In this document: one piece after another, positions 1-8,897 of the stretch
Layout of the letters: each line of letters starts with the position of its first letter
Position numbering within the stretch: the first letter of the stretch is position 1
DNA from: JAFKKS01 sp050187875
Lineage (GTDB): Bacteria > Pseudomonadota > Alphaproteobacteria > Rhizobiales > Xanthobacteraceae
Reading direction: 5' to 3'
Assembly: GCA_050187875.1 (NCBI GenBank)
Contig: JBFWXB010000002.1
Location: 124,001 to 188,000 of the forward strand
Length of the DNA: 64,000 nt
Made by a program: the position numbers and the translations under genes
The notes under the pieces: model-generated
The model's database searches: none
What the model saw: only the letters and a program-made list of their open reading frames with translations
What the model was told of the DNA's origin: nothing

Positions 1-309
1 AAGTGGAACGATTTCCGCAAGGCGGAGTGCGGGGCCGATGCGTCCGCGGCGCCTGCGGCCGCCCCGGCCGGCGGCAACACCGCAGCGGCTAAGCCCGCGG
101 CGCCTGCACCCGCGGCCGCCGGCAATGCCGTCTTCCCCTCCGCCGTCTCGCCGAAATATTCGAAGGAGTCGGCCGGCAAGGCGCGCATGCACACCTGTCT
201 CGATCAGTACAATGCCAACAAGGCCTCCAACGGCAACGGCGGCATGAAGTGGATCCAGAAGGGCGGCGGCTATTACAGCGAGTGCAACAAGCGCCTGAAG
301 GGTGCATGA
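1..309 (+). CDS. C-terminal part of a small Ala/Pro-rich secreted-type protein (5' end outside window)
   Basis: Reading frame 1 is open from the first base to a TGA at 307-309 and gives the last 102 residues of a protein. The visible part has a first block ending in KAECGADASAAP, an Ala/Pro-rich linker of about 35 residues, and a C-terminal block with two cysteines in the contexts MHTCLDQYN and YYSECNKRLKGA. The paired short Cys-containing blocks joined by a low-complexity linker resemble PsiF-like or related small periplasmic proteins of rhizobia, but the signal peptide would lie outside the window. Function is unknown; the coding call is firm because codon use fits and the frame is uninterrupted. 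Confidence 0.7.
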   Translation, partial: KWNDFRKAECGADASAAPAAAPAGGNTAAAKPAAPAPAAAGNAVFPSAVSPKYSKESAGKARMHTCLDQYNANKASNGNGGMKWIQKGGGYYSECNKRLKGA

Positions 310-407
310 TCGTCAGCGACGATCTCGATAAGCGGCTACTAAACATTGGCGCTCCGCGGTCGACGCGGAGCGCCACTTTTCGGGCGACGGGCTCGCCCTT
401 GCGCAGC

Positions 408-1007
408 ATGAGCGGACCACTCGGCTTTCTCGTCTTCGACACGGCGATCGGCCCTTGCGGCCTCGCCTGGAGTGAGCGCGGCATCTACGCCGCGCAACTT
501 CCGGAGGGGAGCGAAGAGGCGACGCGCACCCGTCTTCGTATCCGCGCACGCGGCGCGCCGGAAGGCGAGCCGCCTGATTTCGTCACGAAAGCGCGCGATA
601 GCGTCGTGGCGCTGATGCGCGGCACCGCCGTCGACTTCTCCGACACCCCGCTCGATCTCAAACGCGTGCCCGCGTTCAATCGCAGCGTCTATGCCGTCGC
701 GCGCGCGATCCCTTGCGGCGAGACGCTCACCTACGGCGACATCGCGCAACGGCTCGGCGACCCGCTGCTGGCGCGCGCCGTCGGCCACGCGCTCGGCAAG
801 AACCCTATCCCGATCATCATTCCCTGCCACCGCATCCTCGCCGCCGGCGCCAAGACCGGCGGCTTCTCGGCGCCTGGCGGCGTGACGACGAAATTGCGGA
901 TGCTCGCAATCGAAGGCGCGCTCGCAAACGATGCGCCCACGCTGTTCGACAACGACGGCGTATTCGGAAACGTCTCCGGCGGCACCATCCGGTTGCGCCG
1001 GGCCTAG
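408..1007 (+). CDS. ogt: Methylated-DNA--protein-cysteine S-methyltransferase
   Basis: This 199-residue protein repairs O6-alkylguanine by moving the alkyl group to its own cysteine, in a one-turnover reaction. The active-site motif IIIPCHRI is intact with the acceptor Cys at about residue 140. It is preceded by the helix-turn-helix region (GETLTYGDIAQRLGDPLLARAVGHAL) and followed by GGFSAPGG. I chose the ATG at 408 because the conserved fold begins just after it; the frame stays open further upstream, but that part reads as non-protein sequence and overlaps the preceding gene. The gene converges on the ABC ATPase at 1011 with only 3 bp between stops. Confidence 0.93.
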   Translation: MSGPLGFLVFDTAIGPCGLAWSERGIYAAQLPEGSEEATRTRLRIRARGAPEGEPPDFVTKARDSVVALMRGTAVDFSDTPLDLKRVPAFNRSVYAVARAIPCGETLTYGDIAQRLGDPLLARAVGHALGKNPIPIIIPCHRILAAGAKTGGFSAPGGVTTKLRMLAIEGALANDAPTLFDNDGVFGNVSGGTIRLRRA

Positions 1008-1010
1008 CCG

Positions 1011-2150
1011 TCAGGCGGCGGACGCGTCCTCCTCCAGCAACACGACGCGCTTAGGATCGACCGACATGAAGGCCTCATGCGCGTCTGCGATCGGCTCGAG
1101 CGCCGCGCAACGGATGACGAGCTGCTGACCGCCCCAAGTCACATAGACCTGCGTGAAGTCGCCCTGGAACACCATGCGCTCGACATGCACCGGCCAGACA
1201 TTGCGCTCGCCTGACGGGCGCTCCGGCGAGAACTTGAAATGGACGGTGCGTACTGACATCGTCACGTCATTGCCGATCGGCCGGCCATAGGCCGTCCCGT
1301 AGACGACGGCGCCGCCTTGCGTCTCGACGGCGACGAGCCCGTCGGCGTCGAGATCGGCGCGATGGCGGCCGCGGATGAGATTCGCCGAGCCGACGAAGTC
1401 GGCGACGAAAGCATTGCGCGGCAGATTGTAGATGTCGTTCGGCGAACCGATCTGCTCGATGACGCCGTCGCGCATGACGACGATGCGGTCCGACATCGCC
1501 AGCGCCTCTTCGAGGTCGTGTGTCACATAGACCGAGGTGATGCCGAGCCGGTGCTGCAGCTCGCGCAGCTCGATGCGCATGTCGCCGCGCAGCTTCGCAT
1601 CGAGGTTCGACAGCGGCTCATCGAACAGGAGCACCGAGGGCGAAAACACGAAGGCACGGGCGAGCGCGACGCGCTGCTGCTGGCCGCCGGAGAGCTGTGA
1701 TGCACGCCGCTCGCGATAGGGGCGCATCTGCACCATGTCGAGCGCGCGGTCGACCTTGCTCTCGATCTCCGCCCTGCCCTCGCGGCGCACACGCAGGCCA
1801 TAGGCGACGTTCTCGAAGACGGTCATATGCGGCCAGATGGCGTAGGACTGGAACACCATCGAGAGGCCGCGATTCTCCGCCGGTACATTGACGCGGCGCG
1901 CAGCGGAATAAACCGGCTTGCCGCCGATGCGGATTTCACCGCCGCTCGGTTGTTCGAGCCCGGCGATGGCGCGCAAGGTCGTCGTCTTGCCGCAACCCGA
2001 GGGGCCAAGCAGCGTAAGCTGCTCGCCAGGATTCACGTTGAAGCCGACGCCGCGCACGGCGAGCACATTGCCGTAGTGGATTTGCAGGTCCTCGACCTCG
2101 ATATGAGCGCGTGTTGCGAGGCCGGACGGCATGGTGTTCTGCGACGGCAT
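1011..2150 (-). CDS. ABC transporter ATP-binding protein, Fe3+/spermidine/putrescine (FbpC/PotA) type
   Basis: This 379-residue ATPase powers the importer encoded just upstream. It shows Walker A GPSGCGKTT (residues 49-57), the signature LSGGQQQR (about 153-160), Walker B LLFDEP (about 175-179) and the switch histidine in YVTHDLEEA. The last 100 or so residues fit a TOBE substrate-sensing domain. The ATG at 2150 lies 2 bp after the permease stop, so translation is probably coupled. An in-frame extension to 2600 overlaps the permease gene and reads as its shadow, so I rejected it. The substrate is not decided by the sequence. Confidence 0.93.
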   Translation of the reverse strand: MPSQNTMPSGLATRAHIEVEDLQIHYGNVLAVRGVGFNVNPGEQLTLLGPSGCGKTTTLRAIAGLEQPSGGEIRIGGKPVYSAARRVNVPAENRGLSMVFQSYAIWPHMTVFENVAYGLRVRREGRAEIESKVDRALDMVQMRPYRERRASQLSGGQQQRVALARAFVFSPSVLLFDEPLSNLDAKLRGDMRIELRELQHRLGITSVYVTHDLEEALAMSDRIVVMRDGVIEQIGSPNDIYNLPRNAFVADFVGSANLIRGRHRADLDADGLVAVETQGGAVVYGTAYGRPIGNDVTMSVRTVHFKFSPERPSGERNVWPVHVERMVFQGDFTQVYVTWGGQQLVIRCAALEPIADAHEAFMSVDPKRVVLLEEDASAA

Positions 2151-2152
2151 CC

Positions 2153-3862
2153 TCAATCCATCTTGGTGAAGCCGCCGACGCGACGCGTGACGGCGAGCAG
2201 AATACTGACGGCAACGGCGACGACCGCCGTCTGAATCAATGCCATGGCGGCGGTCAATTCGGAGCTCGTCGCGTTCCAGGATTCGACGATCGAGGGCGTG
2301 ATCACCTTCGAGTGCGGCCCCATCAGGAGGATCGAAGCGCCAAGTTCGCGGATGCTGGCGATGAAGAGAAGAAGCCAGGCCGCGATGAGGCCGGGCCAGA
2401 GCAGCGGCACGGTGACCGTGCGCATGCGGTAACCCCACGGCGCGCCGCACATCTGCGCGCACTCTTCGAGGCTCTTGTCGACCTGCAACATCACGCCGGA
2501 GATGGTGCGGATACCGAGCGGCAGGAACACCGTGACATAGGCGATGAGCAGCAGCCACAGCGTGCCATAGATCGGGATCGGCGAGACGAGCCAAGCCCAC
2601 ATGATGCCGAAGGCGAAGACGAGGCGCGGCACGGCCTGCGGAAACATCACGATATATTCGATCACATTCGCGCCGGGGAGCTTCGCCCGATAGATGATCC
2701 AGGAGAGAAGCCCCATCAGCACGACGCCGATCGTCGCTGTACCAAAGCCGAGCAGCATGCTGTTGCCAAGCGCGGAGCGCACCGCGTTCATCGACATCGC
2801 CTGGCGGAAGTTGTTGAGCGTCCAGCTGTCGGCGGTCGGAAAGGCGACGGCGAGCTTCTGAACCGAGGCGTAGGCGAGCGTCGCGAGCGGCAACACCACG
2901 GCGCAGACGAGATAGAAAATGCAGATGCCAAGGAGCACCCAGCGCAGCCGCCCGACATCATTGACGCGCGGGCGAAACGCCTTGCCAGTAATGGTGACGT
3001 AGCTGCCGGCAGTGACGATCCGGCGATAGATGAAGAGCATGACGAACATCACCACGAACAGCGACACGCCCATCGCGGCGGCGAGCGGGATTTTCGGCGG
3101 GTATTGCTGGGTGAGCTGATAGATCGCGGTGGTGACAACGTAATATCGGTTGGGTGAGCCGAGCACGAGCGCAGCGGCGAAAGAGCCCAGCATCTCGGCG
3201 AAGACGAAGATCGCGGCGCCGAGCACGCCCGGGATGACGAGCGGCAAGGTCACGCGCAACATCGTGCGCAGCCGGCTTGCGCCGATCACCTGCGAGGCCT
3301 CCTCGAGCGAAGGGTCCATCGACTTCATCACGGCCGAGATCATGACGAAGGCGACGGAGCCTTCGAACAGCGCCATCACCCAGGCGATGCCGTACGGCGT
3401 GTTGATGTCGATGAGATACCCTGGGCCGCCGACCGCGCGCCAATATTGATTGATGAAGCCGCTCTCCGGCGAGCCAAGGAAGCTCCAGGCGAGCGCGCCG
3501 AGAAGCGGCGTCAGATAGAACGGCACCGACATCAGCGGCTCGAGCGTGCGGCGGCCCGGCACGTTGGTGCGCGTGAGGATCCAGGCGAGCACGAAGCCGA
3601 AGATCAGCGCCATCACCGTCGCCGCAAACGAGACGGTCAGCGTGTTGAGGATGATCTGCGGGTACTGAAGGAGGCCGCCGAAATTATCGAGGCCGTAGGC
3701 CGTTGGCGGGCGCACGTCGGGGTCACCGACGTCGAGCGCGGCCTGCAACAGATAGAACACCGGGTAGAGCACCAAGACCGCCGCAATGACGGCCACGCCA
3801 TACCCGGTGAGCTTTTGCGCGGAGAACGAGATCTCCGGGTGTTTTGCGGCTTCGAAGCTCAC
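2153..3862 (-). CDS. ABC transporter permease, two fused permease domains (FbpB type)
   Basis: About 569 residues with roughly twelve membrane segments in two halves, each carrying a binding-protein-dependent permease loop: EEASQVIGASRLRTMLRVTLPL in the first half and EECAQMCGAPWGYRMRTVTVPL in the second. This is the FbpB / ThiP layout, in which one chain replaces a permease dimer. I prefer the GTG at 3862 because it overlaps the TGA of the binding-protein gene as GTGA. An ATG at 3883 in the same frame would add seven residues (MERHART) and overlap more. It forms an operon with the binding protein and ATPase. Confidence 0.92.
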   Translation of the reverse strand: MSFEAAKHPEISFSAQKLTGYGVAVIAAVLVLYPVFYLLQAALDVGDPDVRPPTAYGLDNFGGLLQYPQIILNTLTVSFAATVMALIFGFVLAWILTRTNVPGRRTLEPLMSVPFYLTPLLGALAWSFLGSPESGFINQYWRAVGGPGYLIDINTPYGIAWVMALFEGSVAFVMISAVMKSMDPSLEEASQVIGASRLRTMLRVTLPLVIPGVLGAAIFVFAEMLGSFAAALVLGSPNRYYVVTTAIYQLTQQYPPKIPLAAAMGVSLFVVMFVMLFIYRRIVTAGSYVTITGKAFRPRVNDVGRLRWVLLGICIFYLVCAVVLPLATLAYASVQKLAVAFPTADSWTLNNFRQAMSMNAVRSALGNSMLLGFGTATIGVVLMGLLSWIIYRAKLPGANVIEYIVMFPQAVPRLVFAFGIMWAWLVSPIPIYGTLWLLLIAYVTVFLPLGIRTISGVMLQVDKSLEECAQMCGAPWGYRMRTVTVPLLWPGLIAAWLLLFIASIRELGASILLMGPHSKVITPSIVESWNATSSELTAAMALIQTAVVAVAVSILLAVTRRVGGFTKMD

Positions 3863-4965
3863 AGTCCGAGCATGCCGTTCCATTCCTTCAGGAATGTGGC
3901 GTGCTGCGCGGCATAGTCGGCCCAGTCTTCCGGATAAAGCAGCTTGAAGTCGCTGAGCTTCACGCCGGTCGGCATCGGCGGCGCATCGGTGCGCACCGAG
4001 CCGTAATAGAGATTGGGATTGGACTGGTACCAGGCCTGCCCGCGCTTCGACATCGCCCAGTCGACGAAGAGCTTCGCTGCTTCCGGATGCGGCGCCTTGT
4101 TGACGGCGCCGACGACAAGGGGCGTTGCCACGAGGCCATCGGTCGGCGCGACGAATTCCACGTTGGCGCCGCGGCTCTTGAACAGGATATAGGCCGGGTA
4201 TTCGCCGATCGCGGTGATCGCATCGTCGCCCTTGGCGAGGCGATCGAACAGCTGGACGCGCGAGTCGAAGGCGTGCGGCTGCGTTTTCGCAAATTCCTTC
4301 CAGAAGCCGTCGCCGTAAAGCTTACGCAGCGCGTACCATTGAACGAATTGCAGTCCGGACGCGGAAATCTTGCAGCTGATCTTTCCCTTCCAGCGCGGAT
4401 TGAGGATGTCCTTCCAGTTTTTCGGGGCGTCCGCGGCGGCGACTTTGTCTTTGTTGTAGGCGATGCCGGCCGGGTCGACGCCGGTCCAGAAGAAGTAGCC
4501 GTTGGGCGAGCTCAGATTGTCCTTTTTATAGGCCCCCGATTCCGGCGACTCGTAATGCTCGTATCCGCCCTTCTTCTGGAAATCGAAGGCCGGCGAGAGA
4601 TCGGAGAGCTGCAGCACGTCGACGTCGAAACGGCCGGCGGAGCGCTCCGAGACGATCTTGTTGTAAAGGGCGCCCGTCTGCGCGCGCACATAGCTCGTCT
4701 TGATCTTGGGGAAGTCCTTGTGGAAGCCCTCCATGATCGCGGCGGTGCCCGCCTCGTTTTCATGGCAGTAGAAGACAAGCGCCCCCTCCTGCTCGGCCTT
4801 CGCGACGTCAGCATAGGTTTCGAAGTCGAGGACCTTGGTGACCTTGCGTGACGGCTGCGCGAGCACCGCCGGGGCTGCAAGCCCCGAGAGCGGCAATAGG
4901 GCGAGTGCAGTGCCGGCCTTCAAAAGACCGCGCCGCGACAATTTTCCGTTGGTCAGATCCGTCAT
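3859..4965 (-). CDS. Extracellular solute-binding protein, family 1/6 (iron/polyamine type), Tat-exported
   Basis: This 368-residue periplasmic receptor is the first gene of a three-gene ABC operon. The N-terminus has a twin-arginine signal (KLSRRGLLKAG, a hydrophobic stretch, then cleavage near AVLAQPSRK). The mature part begins with the FbpA-like pattern EGALVFYCHENEAGTAAIMEGF. I chose the ATG at 4965 because GGGAGAG lies at a good distance upstream; the ATG at 4986 would put that Shine-Dalgarno inside the gene. The fold family binds ferric ions, polyamines, thiamine or phosphonates, and I cannot choose among them. Confidence 0.9.
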   Translation of the reverse strand: MTDLTNGKLSRRGLLKAGTALALLPLSGLAAPAVLAQPSRKVTKVLDFETYADVAKAEQEGALVFYCHENEAGTAAIMEGFHKDFPKIKTSYVRAQTGALYNKIVSERSAGRFDVDVLQLSDLSPAFDFQKKGGYEHYESPESGAYKKDNLSSPNGYFFWTGVDPAGIAYNKDKVAAADAPKNWKDILNPRWKGKISCKISASGLQFVQWYALRKLYGDGFWKEFAKTQPHAFDSRVQLFDRLAKGDDAITAIGEYPAYILFKSRGANVEFVAPTDGLVATPLVVGAVNKAPHPEAAKLFVDWAMSKRGQAWYQSNPNLYYGSVRTDAPPMPTGVKLSDFKLLYPEDWADYAAQHATFLKEWNGMLGL

Positions 4966-5123
4966 CGCTTCTCTCCCATTGTTCATTTTTCAAATTGGGC
5001 GGCGCGCCGGCGAGGACGCGCTAGTCGTACTATGTCCGATGACAGCTTATCGTGTTCGGCCCCTGCCGCAACCCATGGGGCCGGACACGTCCTGCGGCTC
5101 AAGGATGTCCGATACGCGAGCCC

Positions 5124-6305
5124 CTAGGCCGCCACGCCGCCCCGGTTCCAGCCGCGGCCGCCTTCGCCGAAAATTTCGAAGCCGGTCGGAGTCACGGCGA
5201 CGGTGTCCTCGAGCTTGATATAGCCGCGCCGCGGATGCGCGATGGTCGTTTCGACCGAGATTACCATGCCCGGCTCCAGCGGCTTGTCGGCGTAGTGCTC
5301 GCCGTGCGCGCCGGGAGCGAGGCGCGGCGCCTCGTGGGTCACGAGGCCCATGCCGTGGGCGACGAAGTGGGTGTGATTGTGCTGCGGCGAACGGCGCAGC
5401 CGCGCCTCCGCCGCCGTATAGATCTCACGGCCGAGCGCCCCGGCCTTGACCGGCGCGAACGCCGCACGCTGGATGTCTTCGATCTCGCCGAGGAGATCGA
5501 CCAGCTCATCATCCGGCTCGCCCTGGATCGCCATGCGCGCCAGGTCGCCGATATAGCCGTGATAATTGCCACCGGAATCGATGGAGAGCACGTCGCCCTC
5601 CTCCCATCGCTGCGACGAGGGCGCGCGGTTGTGGCTCGGTCCGGCCGCGATCAGGCAATATTCGAACGTGAGCCCCCGCTTCACCTCTTCGCGGCGCAGC
5701 GCGTCGGAGAGTTCCTGCTTGGTGGCGCCGGGGCCATGTGCGGCGATCACGGCCAGCATGGATTGGATCACCTTGTCGGATGCGGCCCGCAGCTTTGCGA
5801 GCTCTTCGGGTCGTTTGAGCGCACGCAAACGCTCGAGCGTGTTCTGCGCCTCCGCAAATCTGCTGTCGGGGAACGCGTTGTAGAGCGTGCCGCCGGCGTC
5901 GACCGGCAAGAAGGACATCTCGATGGCGATGGTTTTGGTCTTGACGCCGGATCGCTTGAGATACGCTGCCGCTTTCTGCATCGCGTCGATAGTGCCGCTG
6001 GACGCAGTCTGCACCTCCGGCGTCCAGAACGGATTCACCTCGCTTTGCCACCCTTCAAGGCGATGGCCGATGAACGCGGCGCGCTCCGGCGCACCCTTCG
6101 GATAGATGACGATCGGCAGATAACGGCTCGTCGCCATCGCGTCCATGTAGTCGAAGAACTGCGCGCGATGTCCGCCGAGGAGATACTGCACATTGTGCTT
6201 GGCGTTGATCAGGAGAACGTCGATCCCGGCGTCATCCATCAAGCGGTCGAGGCGGGCCTGATCGAAGGGAAGGTTGCGAAGCGAATAGGTCGGCGTAGCG
6301 GACAT
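5124..6305 (-). CDS. M24-family metallopeptidase (Xaa-Pro aminopeptidase/dipeptidase-like)
   Basis: A 393-residue cytosolic hydrolase with the pita-bread fold. All five dinuclear metal ligands of the M24 family are visible: Asp in LSIDSGG, Asp in YIGDLARM, His in FVAHGMGLV, Glu in VISVETT and Glu in IKLEDTV. The N-terminal 150 residues fit the creatinase/prolidase N domain (DQARLDRLMDDAGIDVLLIN). The ATG at 6305 is preceded by GGGAGGC at normal spacing. It lies between a branched-chain-type importer and an Fe/polyamine-type importer on the same strand, suggesting a role with imported peptides or amino-acid derivatives. Creatinase-like activity is an alternative. Confidence 0.88.
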   Translation of the reverse strand: MSATPTYSLRNLPFDQARLDRLMDDAGIDVLLINAKHNVQYLLGGHRAQFFDYMDAMATSRYLPIVIYPKGAPERAAFIGHRLEGWQSEVNPFWTPEVQTASSGTIDAMQKAAAYLKRSGVKTKTIAIEMSFLPVDAGGTLYNAFPDSRFAEAQNTLERLRALKRPEELAKLRAASDKVIQSMLAVIAAHGPGATKQELSDALRREEVKRGLTFEYCLIAAGPSHNRAPSSQRWEEGDVLSIDSGGNYHGYIGDLARMAIQGEPDDELVDLLGEIEDIQRAAFAPVKAGALGREIYTAAEARLRRSPQHNHTHFVAHGMGLVTHEAPRLAPGAHGEHYADKPLEPGMVISVETTIAHPRRGYIKLEDTVAVTPTGFEIFGEGGRGWNRGGVAA

Positions 6306-6389
6306 TGCGGCCTCCCGATGCGTGCAGCGTAGCGGGAGCATAGTCCGCTGCGGCCGATGGCACCACCGCGGCGCCTTCAACCTTGCCGC

Positions 6390-7127
6390 TCAGATTCCGA
6401 GATGCCGCCGAATGAAGGCCGGATCATCGCGCAGCCCCGCCGCCGTCCCGTCGAAAACCACCTGCCCTTTCGAGAGAACGACGTGGCGCGTCGCCAGCGT
6501 CAGCAGGTCGTCGAGATTCTTGTCGACGATGACGGTCGCGATGCCGGCGGCGCCGACGGCGCGCAGCGTCGCCCAGATGTCGTCCCGAACCCTTGGCGCA
6601 AGGCCTTCCGTTGCCTCGTCGAGCAAAAGGATATCGGGATGCGTCATCAAGGCACGCGCGATGGCGAGCATCTTCTGCTCTCCGCCTGAGAGCTGATTGC
6701 CCCAATGATCGCGACGCTCAGCAAGGCGCGGAAAGAGGGCGTGGATATGCGCAAGCGTCCACGTCGCGGAGCCGTTTTGTGGCGCGCGCGCCGCGACGGT
6801 GAGATTCTCCTCCACCGTCAAATTGGGGAAGATGCCGCGTCCTTCGGGAACGAAAGCGAGGCCCGCGCGGGCGACCGCGGACGGCCGTGCGCCGGCGATG
6901 TTGCGCGCGCCGAGGCGAATGTGTCCCGTGCGCGGCGCAACGAGGCCCATCAAGGTGCGCAGCAGCGTCGTCTTGCCCATGCCGTTGCGGCCGAGGAGGC
7001 TGACAGCCTCGCCAGGCGCAACGTGAAAATCGACATCACGCAGGATATGGCTGCGGCCATAAAACGTGTTCAGTCCGTGCGCGTGCAGGATCGCGCTGTC
7101 CGCCGAATGCCTGACGGCCGGCGTCAT
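6390..7127 (-). CDS. livF: Branched-chain amino acid-type ABC transporter ATP-binding protein LivF
   Basis: A 245-residue ATPase of the hydrophobic/branched amino acid uptake family. Walker A is LLGRNGMGKTTLL, the signature is LSGGEQKML and Walker B is ILLLDEATEGL, with the LivF-typical GLAPRVRDDIW following. The start at 7127 overlaps the LivM-LivG stop as ATGA. An in-frame extension to 7877 is the shadow of the upstream gene. It is the last gene of the operon binding protein - livH - livMG - livF. The true ligand may be an amino acid, amide, urea or aromatic acid, as this family is diverse. Confidence 0.93.
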   Translation of the reverse strand: MTPAVRHSADSAILHAHGLNTFYGRSHILRDVDFHVAPGEAVSLLGRNGMGKTTLLRTLMGLVAPRTGHIRLGARNIAGARPSAVARAGLAFVPEGRGIFPNLTVEENLTVAARAPQNGSATWTLAHIHALFPRLAERRDHWGNQLSGGEQKMLAIARALMTHPDILLLDEATEGLAPRVRDDIWATLRAVGAAGIATVIVDKNLDDLLTLATRHVVLSKGQVVFDGTAAGLRDDPAFIRRHLGI

Positions 7128-8896
7128 GACACTCCCCCTTCCCGGTTTTCGCCGAGATAGGCGGCGCGCACGGCGGCATCTTCGCGCACGACATGCGGCG
7201 CGCCGTGAGCCAGCAAGCGTCCGCCAACCAGAACGGTGAGCGTGTCGGCGACGGCAAAGACGGCGTCCATATCGTGCTCGATCAGGATCACTGTGTGGCG
7301 TGCAGCAAGTGCGCGCAGCAAGGCGGTCACCCGGCCTGTCTCTTCCGGCCCCATGCCGGCGAGCGGCTCGTCGAGGATGAGAACGCGCGCGCCTGAGGCG
7401 ATCAGCATCGCGATCTCGAGCTGGCGCTGCTCGCCGTGGCTCAGATCCGCGGCTTTGCTCGCCGATCGTTCGCTCAGACCGACCGCCGCCAAAGCCACCC
7501 CGATGTCCCGGTCGACCTGGACGCGCTGTTTTCCAAGCGACAGGCGGAACCGGCTCGGACGATGCGCCTGCGCCGCGAGGAGACAATTCTCGCGCACGGT
7601 GAAAGGCAGGAAGATGTTGGTGATCTGATAGCTGCGGCCGACGCCATGGCGCGCCATCGCGTACGGAGGCCAGCCGGAGACGTCGGTTCCGTCGATCAGC
7701 ACATGCCCGGACGTCGGCTTGAGAAGACCTGACAGCATGCTGATGAACGTCGTTTTTCCCGCACCATTCGGGCCGATAATCGCATGCACCTTTGCGGGCG
7801 CTAGCGCGAGCGTCACGTCGTTCACCGCGACAAGGCCGCCAAAGCGCCGCGTCAGATTCTCGACAGCGACCGCACATCCCTCGCGCGGCGCGTCGATTTT
7901 TTCAGGTGGCGGGCCGGTCCCATCCTTTTCCGCCGCGGCAGAGGGGAACAGGCCGGCGATCCCGCGCGGCGCGAGCAGCACGACCGCAATGAGGATGACG
8001 CCGAGCGCCAGCGGCCAATGCTCGGCGAGCGGGCCAACCAAGCTTGCCGACTTGAGGACATCCTCAAGCCCGGCATAGGCGATCGCGCCGAGGATCGCCC
8101 CGAACAGCGTCCCGACCCCGCCGAGCGCGGCCATCATGATGGCAAGGCCCGATTGCCGCCAGCCGAACAGGTCGGGTGTGACATAACCGTCGATGGTTGC
8201 GAACAGCGCGCCGGCAAGGCCAGCGACGGCTCCGGCGAGCGTGAAGGCGACGAGCTTGTACGCATAGGTATTGTAGCCGAGCGCGGCGGTGCGCGCCTCG
8301 TTGACGCGGATTCCCTGGAGCACGCGCCCGGCCGGTCCGCGCGCGAAGGCGAGCAGCGCGCCATAACAGAGGATCACCAGCGCAAGGCACAGATAGAAGA
8401 ACGCCACACGCCGCTCGAGATCGAGGAGCGTCACGCTCCCGAATGTCAGTTGCGGCTTGACGTTGATGTAGGCGCCGTCGGAGCCGCCGGCGAAGCCGCC
8501 GTCGTGGAACAGCGCGAACAGCATCTCGCCGAACGCGAGCGTCACCATGATGAAATAGAAGCCGCGCGTGAGCACCGCGAGCGCGCCGATTGCGAGCGCC
8601 GCAATGCCGGCGGCCAACATGGCGCCGCCGAAAGCGACCAGCACGTTCGCGCCGGAATCCGCGGGCGAGATGAAATAAACGGCATAAGCGCCGAGCCCGA
8701 AGAACATCGCGTGCCCGAAGCTCACCAGCCCGCTGATGCCGATCAGAAGGTCGAGGCTCAGCACGAAAATGGCGAATACCATGATGCGGGTCACGAGCTT
8801 GACCGCATACGTGCCGCCGAGAATCGGGACGCTCGCCGCGGCGGCCGCGAGAAGCAGCAGCAGGACGATGACAGCTGGCGTCGGACGCTGCAGCAC
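7124..8896 (-). CDS. livMG: Fused LivM permease - LivG ATPase
   Basis: One 590-residue chain joins an inner-membrane permease to a nucleotide-binding domain. Residues 1 to about 320 are the LivM part (VLSLDLLIGISGLVSFGHAM, then ALGYNTYAYKL). Residues from about 350 to the end are LivG, with Walker A IIGPNGAGKTT, signature DLSHGEQRQLE and Walker B VLILDEPLAGM. The most likely start is GTG at 8896, one base after the livH stop; an ATG at 8956 in the same frame would overlap livH by 59 bases. The fusion is known in other alphaproteobacteria and fixes one ATPase subunit to one permease subunit. Confidence 0.9.
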   Translation of the reverse strand: MLQRPTPAVIVLLLLLAAAAASVPILGGTYAVKLVTRIMVFAIFVLSLDLLIGISGLVSFGHAMFFGLGAYAVYFISPADSGANVLVAFGGAMLAAGIAALAIGALAVLTRGFYFIMVTLAFGEMLFALFHDGGFAGGSDGAYINVKPQLTFGSVTLLDLERRVAFFYLCLALVILCYGALLAFARGPAGRVLQGIRVNEARTAALGYNTYAYKLVAFTLAGAVAGLAGALFATIDGYVTPDLFGWRQSGLAIMMAALGGVGTLFGAILGAIAYAGLEDVLKSASLVGPLAEHWPLALGVILIAVVLLAPRGIAGLFPSAAAEKDGTGPPPEKIDAPREGCAVAVENLTRRFGGLVAVNDVTLALAPAKVHAIIGPNGAGKTTFISMLSGLLKPTSGHVLIDGTDVSGWPPYAMARHGVGRSYQITNIFLPFTVRENCLLAAQAHRPSRFRLSLGKQRVQVDRDIGVALAAVGLSERSASKAADLSHGEQRQLEIAMLIASGARVLILDEPLAGMGPEETGRVTALLRALAARHTVILIEHDMDAVFAVADTLTVLVGGRLLAHGAPHVVREDAAVRAAYLGENREGGVS

Positions 8897-8897
8897 G

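Noticed and set aside
249..407. In-frame N-terminal extension of ogt
   Set aside because: It overlaps the preceding gene and has no family features; the ogt fold starts at ATG 408.
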